From NCBI RefSeq assembly GCF_001013905.1, contig NZ_LN831790.1, positions 3,052,001 to 3,116,000 of the forward strand: a stretch of 64,000 nucleotides of DNA, written 5' to 3'. Below are positions 18,672-25,977 of the stretch, piece by piece. Origin of the DNA: Streptomyces leeuwenhoekii. Lineage in GTDB: Bacteria > Actinomycetota > Actinomycetes > Streptomycetales > Streptomycetaceae. The stretch's first letter is position 1, and every line of letters begins with the position of its first letter. The translations under genes were made by a program, and so were the position numbers. The notes below the pieces were generated by a model. That model made no database searches. It was not told where the DNA came from and saw only the letters and a program-made list of their open reading frames with translations.

Positions 18672-19274
18672 TCAGGGCGTCGACCGCCGGGCCAGGACGT
18701 CCCGTACGAGGTCCGCCACCCCGCCTTCGGCAGGCGGTGCCGTGATACAGGAGAGGGCGAGCCGGACGGCGAGTTCGCAGGCCCGGGCCAGGTCGGCGGG
18801 GTCCTGCCGGGTCGCGCCCGGCCCGGACAGGGCGGCCACGGCGCGGTCCCGCACCAGGGCCACGAAGTCGCCGGGCGAGGGCAGCGTGCCGTCCGCCCGG
18901 CGCCGCGCCGGTACGGCACAGACGCACGGCACCACTCTCGGCACGGGCAGCCGCTCGCTCCAGCAGCCGGTGAGCATGGCCCGCACCAGCGCGTTGTCCC
19001 GGGCCGCCGACGCCGTCCACTCGGCGGTCGCGGTGAGCCGCTCACCGGGGTCGCTGGGGCCGCTGAGCGCGCGGTCGACCCCGGCGAGGTAGCCCTCGGC
19101 CTCCCTGCGGACGAGCGCCCGGGCGAGCCCGTCCTTGCCGCCGAACTCGTTGTACAGCGTCTGCCGGGAGAAGCCGGCGGACGCGGCCACGTCCACCATC
19201 CGCACGGCGGACCACGGCCGGCGGACCAGTGCCGCGTAGGCGGCGTCGAGCAGGGCCTCCCGGGCTGCGGGCAT
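18672..19274 (-). CDS. TetR-family transcriptional regulator
   Basis: 200 aa. N-terminal HTH is clear: REALLDAAYAALVRRPW then VRMVDVAASAGFSRQTLYNEFGGKDGLARALV (residues about 6-60). The C-terminal ligand domain is diverged, with CVCAVPARRR in the middle. ATG 19274 is chosen because it gives the standard short arm before the first helix. Convergence with the SMR exporter suggests control of that gene, but the operator would have to lie at 18187-18321, well away from the TetR promoter, and is not obvious. Confidence 0.88.
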   Translation of the reverse strand: MPAAREALLDAAYAALVRRPWSAVRMVDVAASAGFSRQTLYNEFGGKDGLARALVRREAEGYLAGVDRALSGPSDPGERLTATAEWTASAARDNALVRAMLTGCWSERLPVPRVVPCVCAVPARRRADGTLPSPGDFVALVRDRAVAALSGPGATRQDPADLARACELAVRLALSCITAPPAEGGVADLVRDVLARRSTP

Positions 19275-19384
19275 CTTCGCCTCCCTCGGGGCGAGCGGCT
19301 CTCGGCCCAGATTTGACGCGCCCCGGTGCGCTGTCAAGGGTCCGCGGAACGCCGTGGGCCTGTTGCGTCACGCAGCCTGGCCCC

Positions 19385-19881
19385 ATGCCGACGCCTCCCG
19401 AGCCCACCGATCCCTTCACTCCCCCGCAGCCCGAGCAGGCGCGGGCCCAGCGGGTGTACACCGCCCCGTTCCGCATCGCCGAGCGCCGCGCGGCCACCGA
19501 CGAGCAGCGCCGCCGGCAGACCCATCCGACGGTCCTCGGGCCGCACGAGGCGATGCGGCTCGTGTCGTTCCTGCTCAGCGGCGCCGCCCAGCGGGAGGAG
19601 GGCGAGCCGGAGGTGGACCACGCCGACATCACGGCCGCGCTGAGCCTCGCTCCCGCTGGTCCGCGGCGAGATGGACGAGCTGGAGGCCGGGCTGCTCCGG
19701 ATGGCCCGGGGCCGCGGCATGACGTGACACGAGATCGCCTTCGGGCTGGGCCCTGGGCACTCCCCGGGCCGCCCGGCAGCGCCACGAACGGCCGGCCGGC
19801 CGGATCGCCACCGACGCCGGGGCCACCGAGGAGATCGAGGACGGGACGGCCGCGCGGGACGCGCAGACCCCCGGGGGGTAG
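19385..19881 (+). pseudogene. decayed gene for a small conserved actinobacterial protein (two frameshifts, one nonsense)
   Basis: Starting at ATG 19385 the reading frame is convincing (VYTAPFRIAERRAATDEQ, GPHEAMRLVSFLLSGAAQR) until about 19652, where the sense shifts by one base at a CCC run. The continuing frame reads LVRGEMDELEAGLLRMARGRGMT, then TGA (19725-19727) where a tryptophan codon TGG would fit, then HEIAFGLG; a second one-base shift near 19750 restores LGTPRAARQRHER to a stop at 19881. The pieces together look like a small DNA-binding-type protein with a C-terminal HTH. Two C-run insertions could be sequencing errors, but the nonsense codon makes real decay more likely. Exact function unknown. 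Confidence 0.72.
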
Positions 19882-19965
19882 CGAGGTGCGGGCGGCGCGG
19901 GGCTCCGACGGGGCCGTCCGGCCCCCGCTGGCCCCGTACCGGCCGTGGCGGATACCGTTCGGTGC

Positions 19966-20766
19966 ATGCCCGACTACCTCGACGACCTCCGCCTCGCCCA
20001 CGTCCTCGCGGACGCGGCCGACGCGGCGACCATGGACCGCTTCAAGGCTCTGGACCTGAAGGTCGAGACCAAGCCGGACATGACGCCGGTGAGCGAGGCG
20101 GACAAGGCGGCCGAAGAACTCGTCCGCGGCCAGCTCCAGCGCGCCCGGCCCCGGGACGCGATCCTGGGCGAGGAGTACGGCGTCGAGGGCACCGGCCCCC
20201 GGCGCTGGGTGATCGACCCGATCGACGGCACCAAGAACTACGTGCGCGGCGTCCCCGTCTGGGCCACGCTGATCGCGCTGATGGAGGCCGGCGAGGGCGG
20301 CTACCAGCCCGTCGTCGGCGTCGTCTCCGCGCCCGCCCTCGGCCGCCGGTGGTGGGCCGCGAAGGGCCACGGCGCCTTCTCCGGCCGCAGCCTCACCTCG
20401 GCCTCCCGGCTCCAGGTCTCCCGCGTCTCCCGGCTCGCCGACGCCTCCTTCGCGTACTCCTCGCTCAGCGGCTGGGAGGAGCAGGGCCGGCTGGACGGCT
20501 TCCTGGACCTGACCCGCGCGGTGTGGCGCACGCGCGCGTACGGCGATTTCTGGCCGTACATGATGGTCGCCGAGGGTTCGGTCGACTTCTGCGCCGAGCC
20601 GGAGCTCTCCCTGTGGGACATGGCCGCCAACGCGATCATCGTGACGGAGGCGGGCGGAACCTTCACCGGACTCGACGGCCGCCCGGGCCCGCACAGCGGC
20701 AACGCCGCGGCGTCGAACGGTCTGCTGCACGACGAGTTGCTGGGGTATCTCAACCAGCGCTACTGA
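19966..20766 (+). CDS. hisN: histidinol-phosphate phosphatase (inositol monophosphatase fold)
   Basis: 266 aa. Dephosphorylates histidinol phosphate in histidine biosynthesis; the S. coelicolor orthologue was shown to fill this missing step. Seen: [15 protein letters not shown] (metal ligand Glu), [15 protein letters not shown] (metal-binding DPIDGT), and [16 protein letters not shown] (third aspartate). Lys-Asn after the DGT motif rather than the phenylalanine of inositol phosphatases favours the histidinol-phosphate assignment. ATG 19966 is chosen by family length; it lies 84 bp after the pseudogene stop. Confidence 0.92.
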   Translation: MPDYLDDLRLAHVLADAADAATMDRFKALDLKVETKPDMTPVSEADKAAEELVRGQLQRARPRDAILGEEYGVEGTGPRRWVIDPIDGTKNYVRGVPVWATLIALMEAGEGGYQPVVGVVSAPALGRRWWAAKGHGAFSGRSLTSASRLQVSRVSRLADASFAYSSLSGWEEQGRLDGFLDLTRAVWRTRAYGDFWPYMMVAEGSVDFCAEPELSLWDMAANAIIVTEAGGTFTGLDGRPGPHSGNAAASNGLLHDELLGYLNQRY

Positions 20767-20869
20767 GGCGCATGGGACGCGCGTGCCCGCCCTCGGCGGG
20801 CTGCGCGCGCCCTCTTGTTGACCCACGCTTGACCTGCAACTCTGAGAGTCCCCCCACTTGTGAACTTGT

Positions 20870-20895
20870 GAATCCGTGAACTAGCCCACGGATTC
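20870..20895. promoter_or_regulatory. 9-bp inverted repeat just upstream of the CBS-protein ribosome site
   Basis: GAATCCGTG (20870-20878) and CACGGATTC (20887-20895) are perfect inverted arms with an 8-bp spacer, ending 3 bp before the AGGAGG of the CBS gene. It could be a dimeric repressor operator or an mRNA hairpin that limits access to the ribosome site. Two TTGACC boxes lie 30-50 bp further upstream. Confidence 0.5.
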
Positions 20896-20915
20896 GACAG
20901 GAGGTGGCTCCACCC

Positions 20916-21329
20916 ATGCTCGTCCGCGACGCCATGAGCACGGTCGTCCTCACCATCGGCCCCGCCCACACCCTGCGGCAGGCCGCCGCCCTGATGTCCG
21001 CCCGACGCGTCGGCGCGGCCGTGGTCCACGACCCCGACGCCGGCGGGATCGGCATCCTCACCGAACGCGACATCCTCGACTCCGTCGGCCTGGGCCAGGA
21101 CCCGGACACCGAGCACGCGCACGCCCACACCACCACCGACGTCGTCTTCGCCACCCCGTCGTGGTCCCTGGAGGAGGCGGCGCACGCGATGGCCCACGGC
21201 GGCTTCCGCCACCTCATCGTCCTGGACCGTGGCGAGCCGGCCGGCATCGTTTCGGTCCGCGACCTCATCCGCTGCTGGGTCACGGCCCTGCCCGGGGCCC
21301 GGCCGCAACCGCGGCACGCCGCGGTCTGA
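20916..21329 (+). CDS. two-CBS-domain protein
   Basis: 137 aa consisting of a CBS pair: first repeat VRDAMSTVVLTIGPAHTLRQAAALM to GIGILTERDILD, second repeat DVVFATPSWSLEEAAHAM to PAGIVSVRDLIR. Such stand-alone pairs bind adenine nucleotides and act as sensors. ATG 20916 has AGGAGG at 20899-20904. The linker between the repeats is His-rich (EHAHAHTTT), possibly a metal site. No enzyme domain is attached and the partner is not evident. Confidence 0.88.
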   Translation: MLVRDAMSTVVLTIGPAHTLRQAAALMSARRVGAAVVHDPDAGGIGILTERDILDSVGLGQDPDTEHAHAHTTTDVVFATPSWSLEEAAHAMAHGGFRHLIVLDRGEPAGIVSVRDLIRCWVTALPGARPQPRHAAV

Positions 21330-21357
21330 GAAACCGGCCGGCCACTTCGCGAAACAC

Positions 21358-21397
21358 GGACGGGCCGGACCCCCCGGGAGGGAGATCCGGCCCGTCC
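21358..21397. terminator. bidirectional hairpin between CBS gene and catalase
   Basis: Perfect 12-bp stem (21358-21369 with 21386-21397) and 16-nt loop in the gap between convergent genes. No T-run follows, as is usual in Streptomyces. Confidence 0.7.
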
Positions 21398-21428
21398 GCC
21401 GCGACAAGCGGTCCAGTGCTGGAAGGGG

Positions 21429-22898
21429 TCAGCCGCGCAGGGTCTGAACCGCGGCCTCCAGCCGCTTGCCGAAGTCGGCGTCCGCCTGACGGAAGTTGTT
21501 GATCGCGCGCTCGACGATGTCCTCGCGCGAGACCTGCGAGATGGAGCCCGCCAGGTTGTTGATCAGGCGCTCCTTCTCCTCGTCCGTCATCAGCCGGTAG
21601 AGGTTGCCCGCCTGCACGAAGTCGTTGTCCTCGGCGTGGACCGGGGCCTCCTGGTCACCGGTGACACCGGTGACCGGGACCGGCTGCCACAGCGGACGGT
21701 TCGTCTGGAACGGGCCGCCGAAGCTGTTCGGCTCGTAGTTCTTCGCACCGCCGTGGCGGCCGTCGTACAGGAAGCCGTCCCGGCCGTGCGACCGCGCCTC
21801 GGTGGCGTGCGGACGGTTCACCGGCAGGTGGTCGGCGTTGATGCCGACGCGGTAGCGGTGGGCGTCGCCGTAGGCGAACAGACGGCCCTGGAGCATCTTG
21901 TCCGGGGACGGGCCGATGCCGGGCACGAAGTGCGCCGGGGAGAAGATCGACTGCTCGACCTCGGCGAAGATGTTCTGCGGGTTGCGGTTGAGTTCCAGCT
22001 TGCCGATCTCGATGACCGGGTAGTCCGCGTGCGGCCACACCTTGGTCAGGTCGAACGGGTTGAAGCGGTAGCTGGCCGCCTCGGCCGCCGGCATGATCTG
22101 CACGCCCACGGTCCAGCTCGGGTACTCGCCGCGCTCGATGGCCTGGCGCAGGTCGCGCTGGTGGGAGTCGGGGTCCTCACCGGCGAGCTTGTTGGCCTCT
22201 TCCTGCGTCAGGCACTTGATGCCCTGGTCGGTCTTGAAGTGGTACTTGACCCAGAAGACCTCGCCGGCCTCGTTGTTCCACTGGAAGGTGTGCGAGCCGA
22301 AGCCGTCCATGTGGCGGTAGGACGCCGGGATGCCGCGGTCGCCGAACAGCCAGGTCACCTGGTGGGTCGACTCGGGCGACAGGCTCCAGAAGTCCCAGAC
22401 GTTGTCCGCCTCCTGCGAGCCGGTGTACGGGTCGCGCTTCTGGGTGTGGATGAAGTCGGGGAACTTGATGGCGTCCTTGATGAAGAACACCGGGGTGTTG
22501 TTGCCGACGAGGTCGTAGTTGCCCTCTTCGGTGTAGAACTTCAGCGCGAAGCCGCGCGGGTCGCGGACGGCGTCCGCCGCGCCCAGGTTGCCGGCCACGG
22601 TCGAGAAGCGGAGGAAGACCTCGGTCTCCTTGCCGACCTCGGAGAGGAACTTGGCACGCGTGTACTTGGTGACATCGGCGGTGACCGTGAAGGTGCCGTA
22701 GGCACCGGCACCGCGGGCGTGGACCACACGCTCCGGGATGCGCTCTCGGTTGAAGTGGGCCAGCTTCTCCAGAAGGAGCTGGTCCTGAACGAGCACGGGG
22801 CCACCGACGCCCGCGGTCTCGCTGTTCTGGTTGTCGGCTACCGGGGCACCGGCCTCCGTAGTGAGCGGTCCCTGAGTCACGTGGGCCTCCTGCGCCAT
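21429..22898 (-). CDS. catA: monofunctional haem catalase
   Basis: 489 aa, small-subunit clade 3 type. Degrades hydrogen peroxide. Seen: distal histidine in [12 protein letters not shown], the serine/asparagine block [14 protein letters not shown] and [16 protein letters not shown], and proximal tyrosine in [12 protein letters not shown]. The divergent CatR-like repressor and the shared operator match the major catalase CatA of S. coelicolor. AGGACC about 9 nt before ATG 22898 is the likely ribosome site. The frame is full length with no missing key residue. Confidence 0.95.
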   Translation of the reverse strand: MAQEAHVTQGPLTTEAGAPVADNQNSETAGVGGPVLVQDQLLLEKLAHFNRERIPERVVHARGAGAYGTFTVTADVTKYTRAKFLSEVGKETEVFLRFSTVAGNLGAADAVRDPRGFALKFYTEEGNYDLVGNNTPVFFIKDAIKFPDFIHTQKRDPYTGSQEADNVWDFWSLSPESTHQVTWLFGDRGIPASYRHMDGFGSHTFQWNNEAGEVFWVKYHFKTDQGIKCLTQEEANKLAGEDPDSHQRDLRQAIERGEYPSWTVGVQIMPAAEAASYRFNPFDLTKVWPHADYPVIEIGKLELNRNPQNIFAEVEQSIFSPAHFVPGIGPSPDKMLQGRLFAYGDAHRYRVGINADHLPVNRPHATEARSHGRDGFLYDGRHGGAKNYEPNSFGGPFQTNRPLWQPVPVTGVTGDQEAPVHAEDNDFVQAGNLYRLMTDEEKERLINNLAGSISQVSREDIVERAINNFRQADADFGKRLEAAVQTLRG

Positions 22899-22935
22899 TC
22901 CTGCTGGTCCTGTCCCTTGGCTAATGCCGAATGCG

Positions 22936-22963
22936 ATCCTACAATGGACATTGTCTAAGTCAA
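22936..22963 (-). promoter_or_regulatory. catalase promoter (TTGACT-N16-TAGGAT)
   Basis: On the minus strand TTGACT (22963-22958) and TAGGAT (22941-22936) are spaced by 16 bp, a good vegetative promoter. Predicted start about 22929, giving a 30-nt leader to ATG 22898. The CatR palindrome fills the spacer and touches the -10. Confidence 0.75.
22941..22954. promoter_or_regulatory. CatR/PerR-type operator palindrome
   Basis: ACAATG-GA-CATTGT is a perfect 6+6 inverted repeat between the divergent catalase and Fur-family genes. It overlaps the spacer and -10 of the catalase promoter, so bound repressor would block polymerase. The form resembles PerR/CatR boxes (A/T-rich inverted arms). Confidence 0.82.
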
Positions 22964-23023
22964 GTAAAGCTCCAAAGTCACACCGGTTCGGGACCTGGTC
23001 CCCTTGCTGTTAGGCTGGTTCGT

Positions 23024-23440
23024 ATGAGTGACCTACTGGAACGGCTGCGCGGACGCGGATGGCGCATGACCGCGCAGCGACGCGTCGTGGCCGAGGTCCT
23101 CGACGGCGAACACGTTCACCTGACGGCCGACGAGGTGCACGCCCGGGCCGTCGCCAAGCTCCCCGAGATCTCCCGGGCCACCGTGTACAACACGCTGGGT
23201 GAGCTGGTCTCGCTCGGCGAGGTGATCGAGGTCGCCACCGACAAGCGCGCCAAGCGGTACGACCCCAACGCCCACCGTCCGCACCACCATCTGGTGTGCG
23301 CCCGGTGCGGCGCGATCCGCGACGTGCACCCGACGGGCAACCCGCTGGCCGACCTCCCCGACTCGGAGCGCTTCGGCTTCACCGTCTCGGACGTCGAGGT
23401 CACCTACCGCGGCGTCTGCCCGAACTGCGCGTCGGCGTAA
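23024..23440 (+). CDS. catR: Fur-family peroxide-sensing repressor (CatR/PerR type)
   Basis: 138 aa. N-terminal winged helix (WRMTAQRRVVAEVLDG, ISRATVYNTLGELVSLG) and C-terminal metal/dimer domain with HRPHHHLVCARCGAIRD and a closing CPNC, giving the two CxxC structural zinc pairs. In CatR and PerR the regulatory metal site is oxidised by peroxide, releasing the operator. Placement divergent to the catalase with a shared palindrome supports that role. TAGGCT at 23011-23016 could be a -10 that makes the message leaderless or nearly so; no other good ribosome site is visible. Confidence 0.9.
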   Translation: MSDLLERLRGRGWRMTAQRRVVAEVLDGEHVHLTADEVHARAVAKLPEISRATVYNTLGELVSLGEVIEVATDKRAKRYDPNAHRPHHHLVCARCGAIRDVHPTGNPLADLPDSERFGFTVSDVEVTYRGVCPNCASA

Positions 23441-23460
23441 GCGCCCACGACCGTACGTCG

Positions 23461-23489
23461 AAGCCCCGGCACCGATGGTGCCGGGGCTT
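23461..23489 (+). terminator. catR terminator hairpin
   Basis: Perfect 13-bp stem (23461-23473 with 23477-23489), 3-nt loop, followed by a short T stretch. It begins 21 bp after the catR stop. Confidence 0.85.
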
Positions 23490-23580
23490 TGCTCGCTCCA
23501 CCCGCGCGGGCGCTCCAACGCACGGACGTCCGGCGCGCGGCCGGCCGATGCGCGGGCACCTTCGCGTGTAGCGGAAACGA

Positions 23581-23616
23581 CCGAGGGCCGGAACCCTTTC
23601 GGATTCCGGCCCTCGG
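23581..23616 (-). terminator. terminator after first initiator tRNA
   Basis: Perfect 13-bp inverted repeat (23581-23593 with 23604-23616) located 8 bp beyond the tRNA 3' end on the minus strand. Confidence 0.8.
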
Positions 23617-23623
23617 CCTTCAG

Positions 23624-23697
23624 TAGCGGGGACAGGATTTGAACCTGCGACCTCTGGGTTATGAGCCCAGCGAGCTACCGAGCTGCTCCACCCCGCG
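23624..23697 (-). tRNA. initiator tRNA-fMet (CAT), copy 1
   Basis: 74 nt without encoded CCA. Cloverleaf arms all form; anticodon loop CTCATAA. Initiator marks are present: the first base pair is a mismatch (C1 with U72) and the anticodon stem has three consecutive G-C pairs (GGG/CCC). Identical over its full length to the copy at 25851-25924. Confidence 0.96.
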
Positions 23698-23709
23698 GCG
23701 ATGAACTCA

Positions 23710-23739
23710 ACATTACGTCAATGCCCGAGACAAAAGCAA
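23710..23739 (-). promoter_or_regulatory. probable promoter of first initiator tRNA
   Basis: TTGCTT (23739-23734) and TAATGT (23715-23710) with an 18-bp spacer, ending 12 bp before the mature tRNA 5' end on the minus strand. AT content is clearly above the surroundings. Confidence 0.55.
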
Positions 23740-23809
23740 ATCACCCTTCCGGCAGCGCCTCGGGGCACCCCGGAGCACCCCGGGCCGGGCACGGCCCGGG
23801 GCGGCGGCC

Positions 23810-25627
23810 TCACGCCGACAGCTCCTGCCGCAGCGCGTCCCGCAGCCGGGCGGCCCGCTCGGCCACCTCCGCCGGTCCCAGCTCCACCGCCCGGTCCGCC
23901 CACCGCTGTCCTTCGTCCAGCTCACCCCGCCGTGCGTAGACGAGGGCGAGCCGCAGCGCCGCCCGGCCGTGCCCGGCGTCGGCGGCCCGGGCCCACCACA
24001 CGGCGGCCTCCGGCTCGCTGCCCTCCCGGGCGAGCAGCAGGCCGAGGTTGAAGGCCCCGTTGCGGGAGCCGGCCTCCGCCGCCTCGCGGTACCACCGCGC
24101 CGCCTCCACCACGTCGCCGCGGGCCGCGGCCAGCATCCCGACCCGGACCTGTGCCCGCCGGTGCCCCTGCGAGGCGGCCCGCTCGTACCACTCCTCGCAC
24201 TCCGTCTTGAGGTGCGCCGACTCGCCCAGCCCGTGCGCGGGCTCCGGCGGCCGGCGCGCGTCGAGGACGGTGGCCAGCCGGTACGCCGCCTCGGCGCTGC
24301 CGCCCCCGGCCGCGCACCGCAGATACCGCTCGGCCTCGCGCTCGTCCCCGTCGCGCAGCCGGGCCATCCCGACCTGGAGGGCGGCCTCCGTGTGCCCGGC
24401 GGCGGCGGCCACCTCGTACCACCGCAGGGCGGATTCCGTCTCGCCGCGCCCGGCGTACAGGATTCCCAGGTTGAAGGCGGCGTCGACGCTGCCGGCCTCC
24501 GCGGCCTTGGAGAACCACGGCTCGGCCCCGGTCTCGTCCCCGCCGTGCAGGAGCAGGATGGCGAGCGCGTTCGCCGCCTCGCGGTGCCCGGCGTAGGCCG
24601 CGCGGCGGTACCACTGCTCGGCCTGCGCGGTCCGCCCCTGCTCGGCGCAGAGCAGGCCGAGGTTGTAGGCGCCGTTGTCGTCGCCCGCGTCCAGTGCGGC
24701 CCGGTACCACCGCTCGGCGGTCTGGGTCTCCCCGCGTTCGGCGTGCAGCGCCCCCAGCGCGTTGGCGGCGTTGCCGTCGCCCTCCTGGGCGGCGCGCAGC
24801 CACCACACGGCGGCGCTCTCGGAGTCCCCGGCGTCCCGCAGCAGGAATCCCAGCGCGCAGGCGGCCCGCGGCTCCCCGTCCTTGGCGGAGGTCAGGTACC
24901 AGCGCCCGGCCTCCTGCAGCTCGCCCCGCTTCTCCAGGATGGTCCCCAGGTGCAGCGCGGCCCGCCGGTGGCCGCGCGCCGCGGCCTGCCGGTACCACTG
25001 CTCGGCCTCGTCGGCGGCCTCCGTGCCGCCGTCGGCGCCGGACCTCCGCGCGGCCCGCCGGTCCAGCGCTCGCGCCAGCCGGTAGGCGGCCTCCCGGTGC
25101 CCGCGTTCCGCCGCGGCCCGCATCCAGCGCTCGGCGCCCGAGTCGCCGCGGTGCTCCAGCAGGTCCGCGAGCGCGTAGGCGCCCAGGACGTGGCCCTGCT
25201 CGGCGGACTGGCGCAGCCAGTACTCGGCGGCGGGCTCGTCGCCCCGCTCGCGGTGGTACCGGCCCAGCGCGTGGGCGGCCGGAGCCGAGCCCGCGACGGC
25301 GGCGATGCGCCACCAGCCGGCGGCCTCGTCGGTGTACCCGCGCTGGTGGAGGAGGACTCCCAGGTTGTTGGCGGCGGCGCGGTCACCGGCCGCGGTCGCG
25401 GCACGCAGATGGGGTTCGGCTCCGTCGAGATCGCCGCGACGCAGCAGCATCGCCCCGAGGACGCTCATCGCCTCCACATCACCGGATTCCGCCGCGAGGC
25501 GCCGGCGCACCTCCTCGGCCGCCTCGTCCGCGGCCTCGCCGGCCTCGTCTCCGGTCTCGTCCAGATCGGACGGCTGCACAAATCGCCCTGTCCCGAACAG
25601 ATCTGCCTTGTCCCCCATAACGTCCAT
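23810..25627 (-). CDS. Sel1/TPR-repeat protein
   Basis: 605 aa, soluble. After about 40 acidic N-terminal residues, nearly the whole chain is about fifteen helical-hairpin repeats of 34-36 residues of the Sel1-like type (pattern AxxWxRxAAxAGHxxAAxxLGxLLxxRG). WYRQAA or WW.RAA recurs at each repeat. Sel1 repeats are scaffolds for protein complexes; the partner is unknown. ATG 25627 has AGGTGG 7 nt upstream and is preferred over ATG 25618. It lies between two identical tRNA genes, each with its own terminator, so it is probably transcribed alone. Confidence 0.85.
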   Translation of the reverse strand: MDVMGDKADLFGTGRFVQPSDLDETGDEAGEAADEAAEEVRRRLAAESGDVEAMSVLGAMLLRRGDLDGAEPHLRAATAAGDRAAANNLGVLLHQRGYTDEAAGWWRIAAVAGSAPAAHALGRYHRERGDEPAAEYWLRQSAEQGHVLGAYALADLLEHRGDSGAERWMRAAAERGHREAAYRLARALDRRAARRSGADGGTEAADEAEQWYRQAAARGHRRAALHLGTILEKRGELQEAGRWYLTSAKDGEPRAACALGFLLRDAGDSESAAVWWLRAAQEGDGNAANALGALHAERGETQTAERWYRAALDAGDDNGAYNLGLLCAEQGRTAQAEQWYRRAAYAGHREAANALAILLLHGGDETGAEPWFSKAAEAGSVDAAFNLGILYAGRGETESALRWYEVAAAAGHTEAALQVGMARLRDGDEREAERYLRCAAGGGSAEAAYRLATVLDARRPPEPAHGLGESAHLKTECEEWYERAASQGHRRAQVRVGMLAAARGDVVEAARWYREAAEAGSRNGAFNLGLLLAREGSEPEAAVWWARAADAGHGRAALRLALVYARRGELDEGQRWADRAVELGPAEVAERAARLRDALRQELSA

Positions 25628-25783
25628 CGTCGCACCACCTGCAACCTGGGTACACCTGGTATACCGCAGCCAGTGAGGTCACTTCAGCGTTTTGTCGACA
25701 TGCCCACAGAGAGACAAGTCAAACACAGGACGCCCAACTCGCCCCGGCGGCGCGGCCGTCGACGGCGGCAATATGCGCACAAC

Positions 25784-25821
25784 GCGAAGGCCCGGATCCC
25801 TTTCGGGACCCGGGCCTTCGC
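25784..25821 (-). terminator. terminator after second initiator tRNA
   Basis: 12-bp perfect stem (25784-25795 with 25810-25821), extended by inner pairs around a short loop, 30 bp beyond the tRNA 3' end and about 155 bp upstream of the Sel1-repeat gene start. Confidence 0.75.
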
Positions 25822-25850
25822 CGTCGTTCGCGTGCCGCGTCCGACTCCAG

Positions 25851-25924
25851 TAGCGGGGACAGGATTTGAACCTGCGACCTCTGGGTTATGAGCCCAGCGA
25901 GCTACCGAGCTGCTCCACCCCGCG
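25851..25924 (-). tRNA. initiator tRNA-fMet (CAT), copy 2
   Basis: 74 nt, base-for-base the same as copy 1, with the C1/U72 mismatch and GGG/CCC anticodon stem. Begins 53 bp after the UPF0182 stop on the same strand; TACGGT near 25940-25945 may be its -10. Confidence 0.96.
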
Positions 25925-25977
25925 CCGTTGTGTTTTCAACCGTACCACGGCGCGGGAGGGGCGAGTGACCGGTCGGG

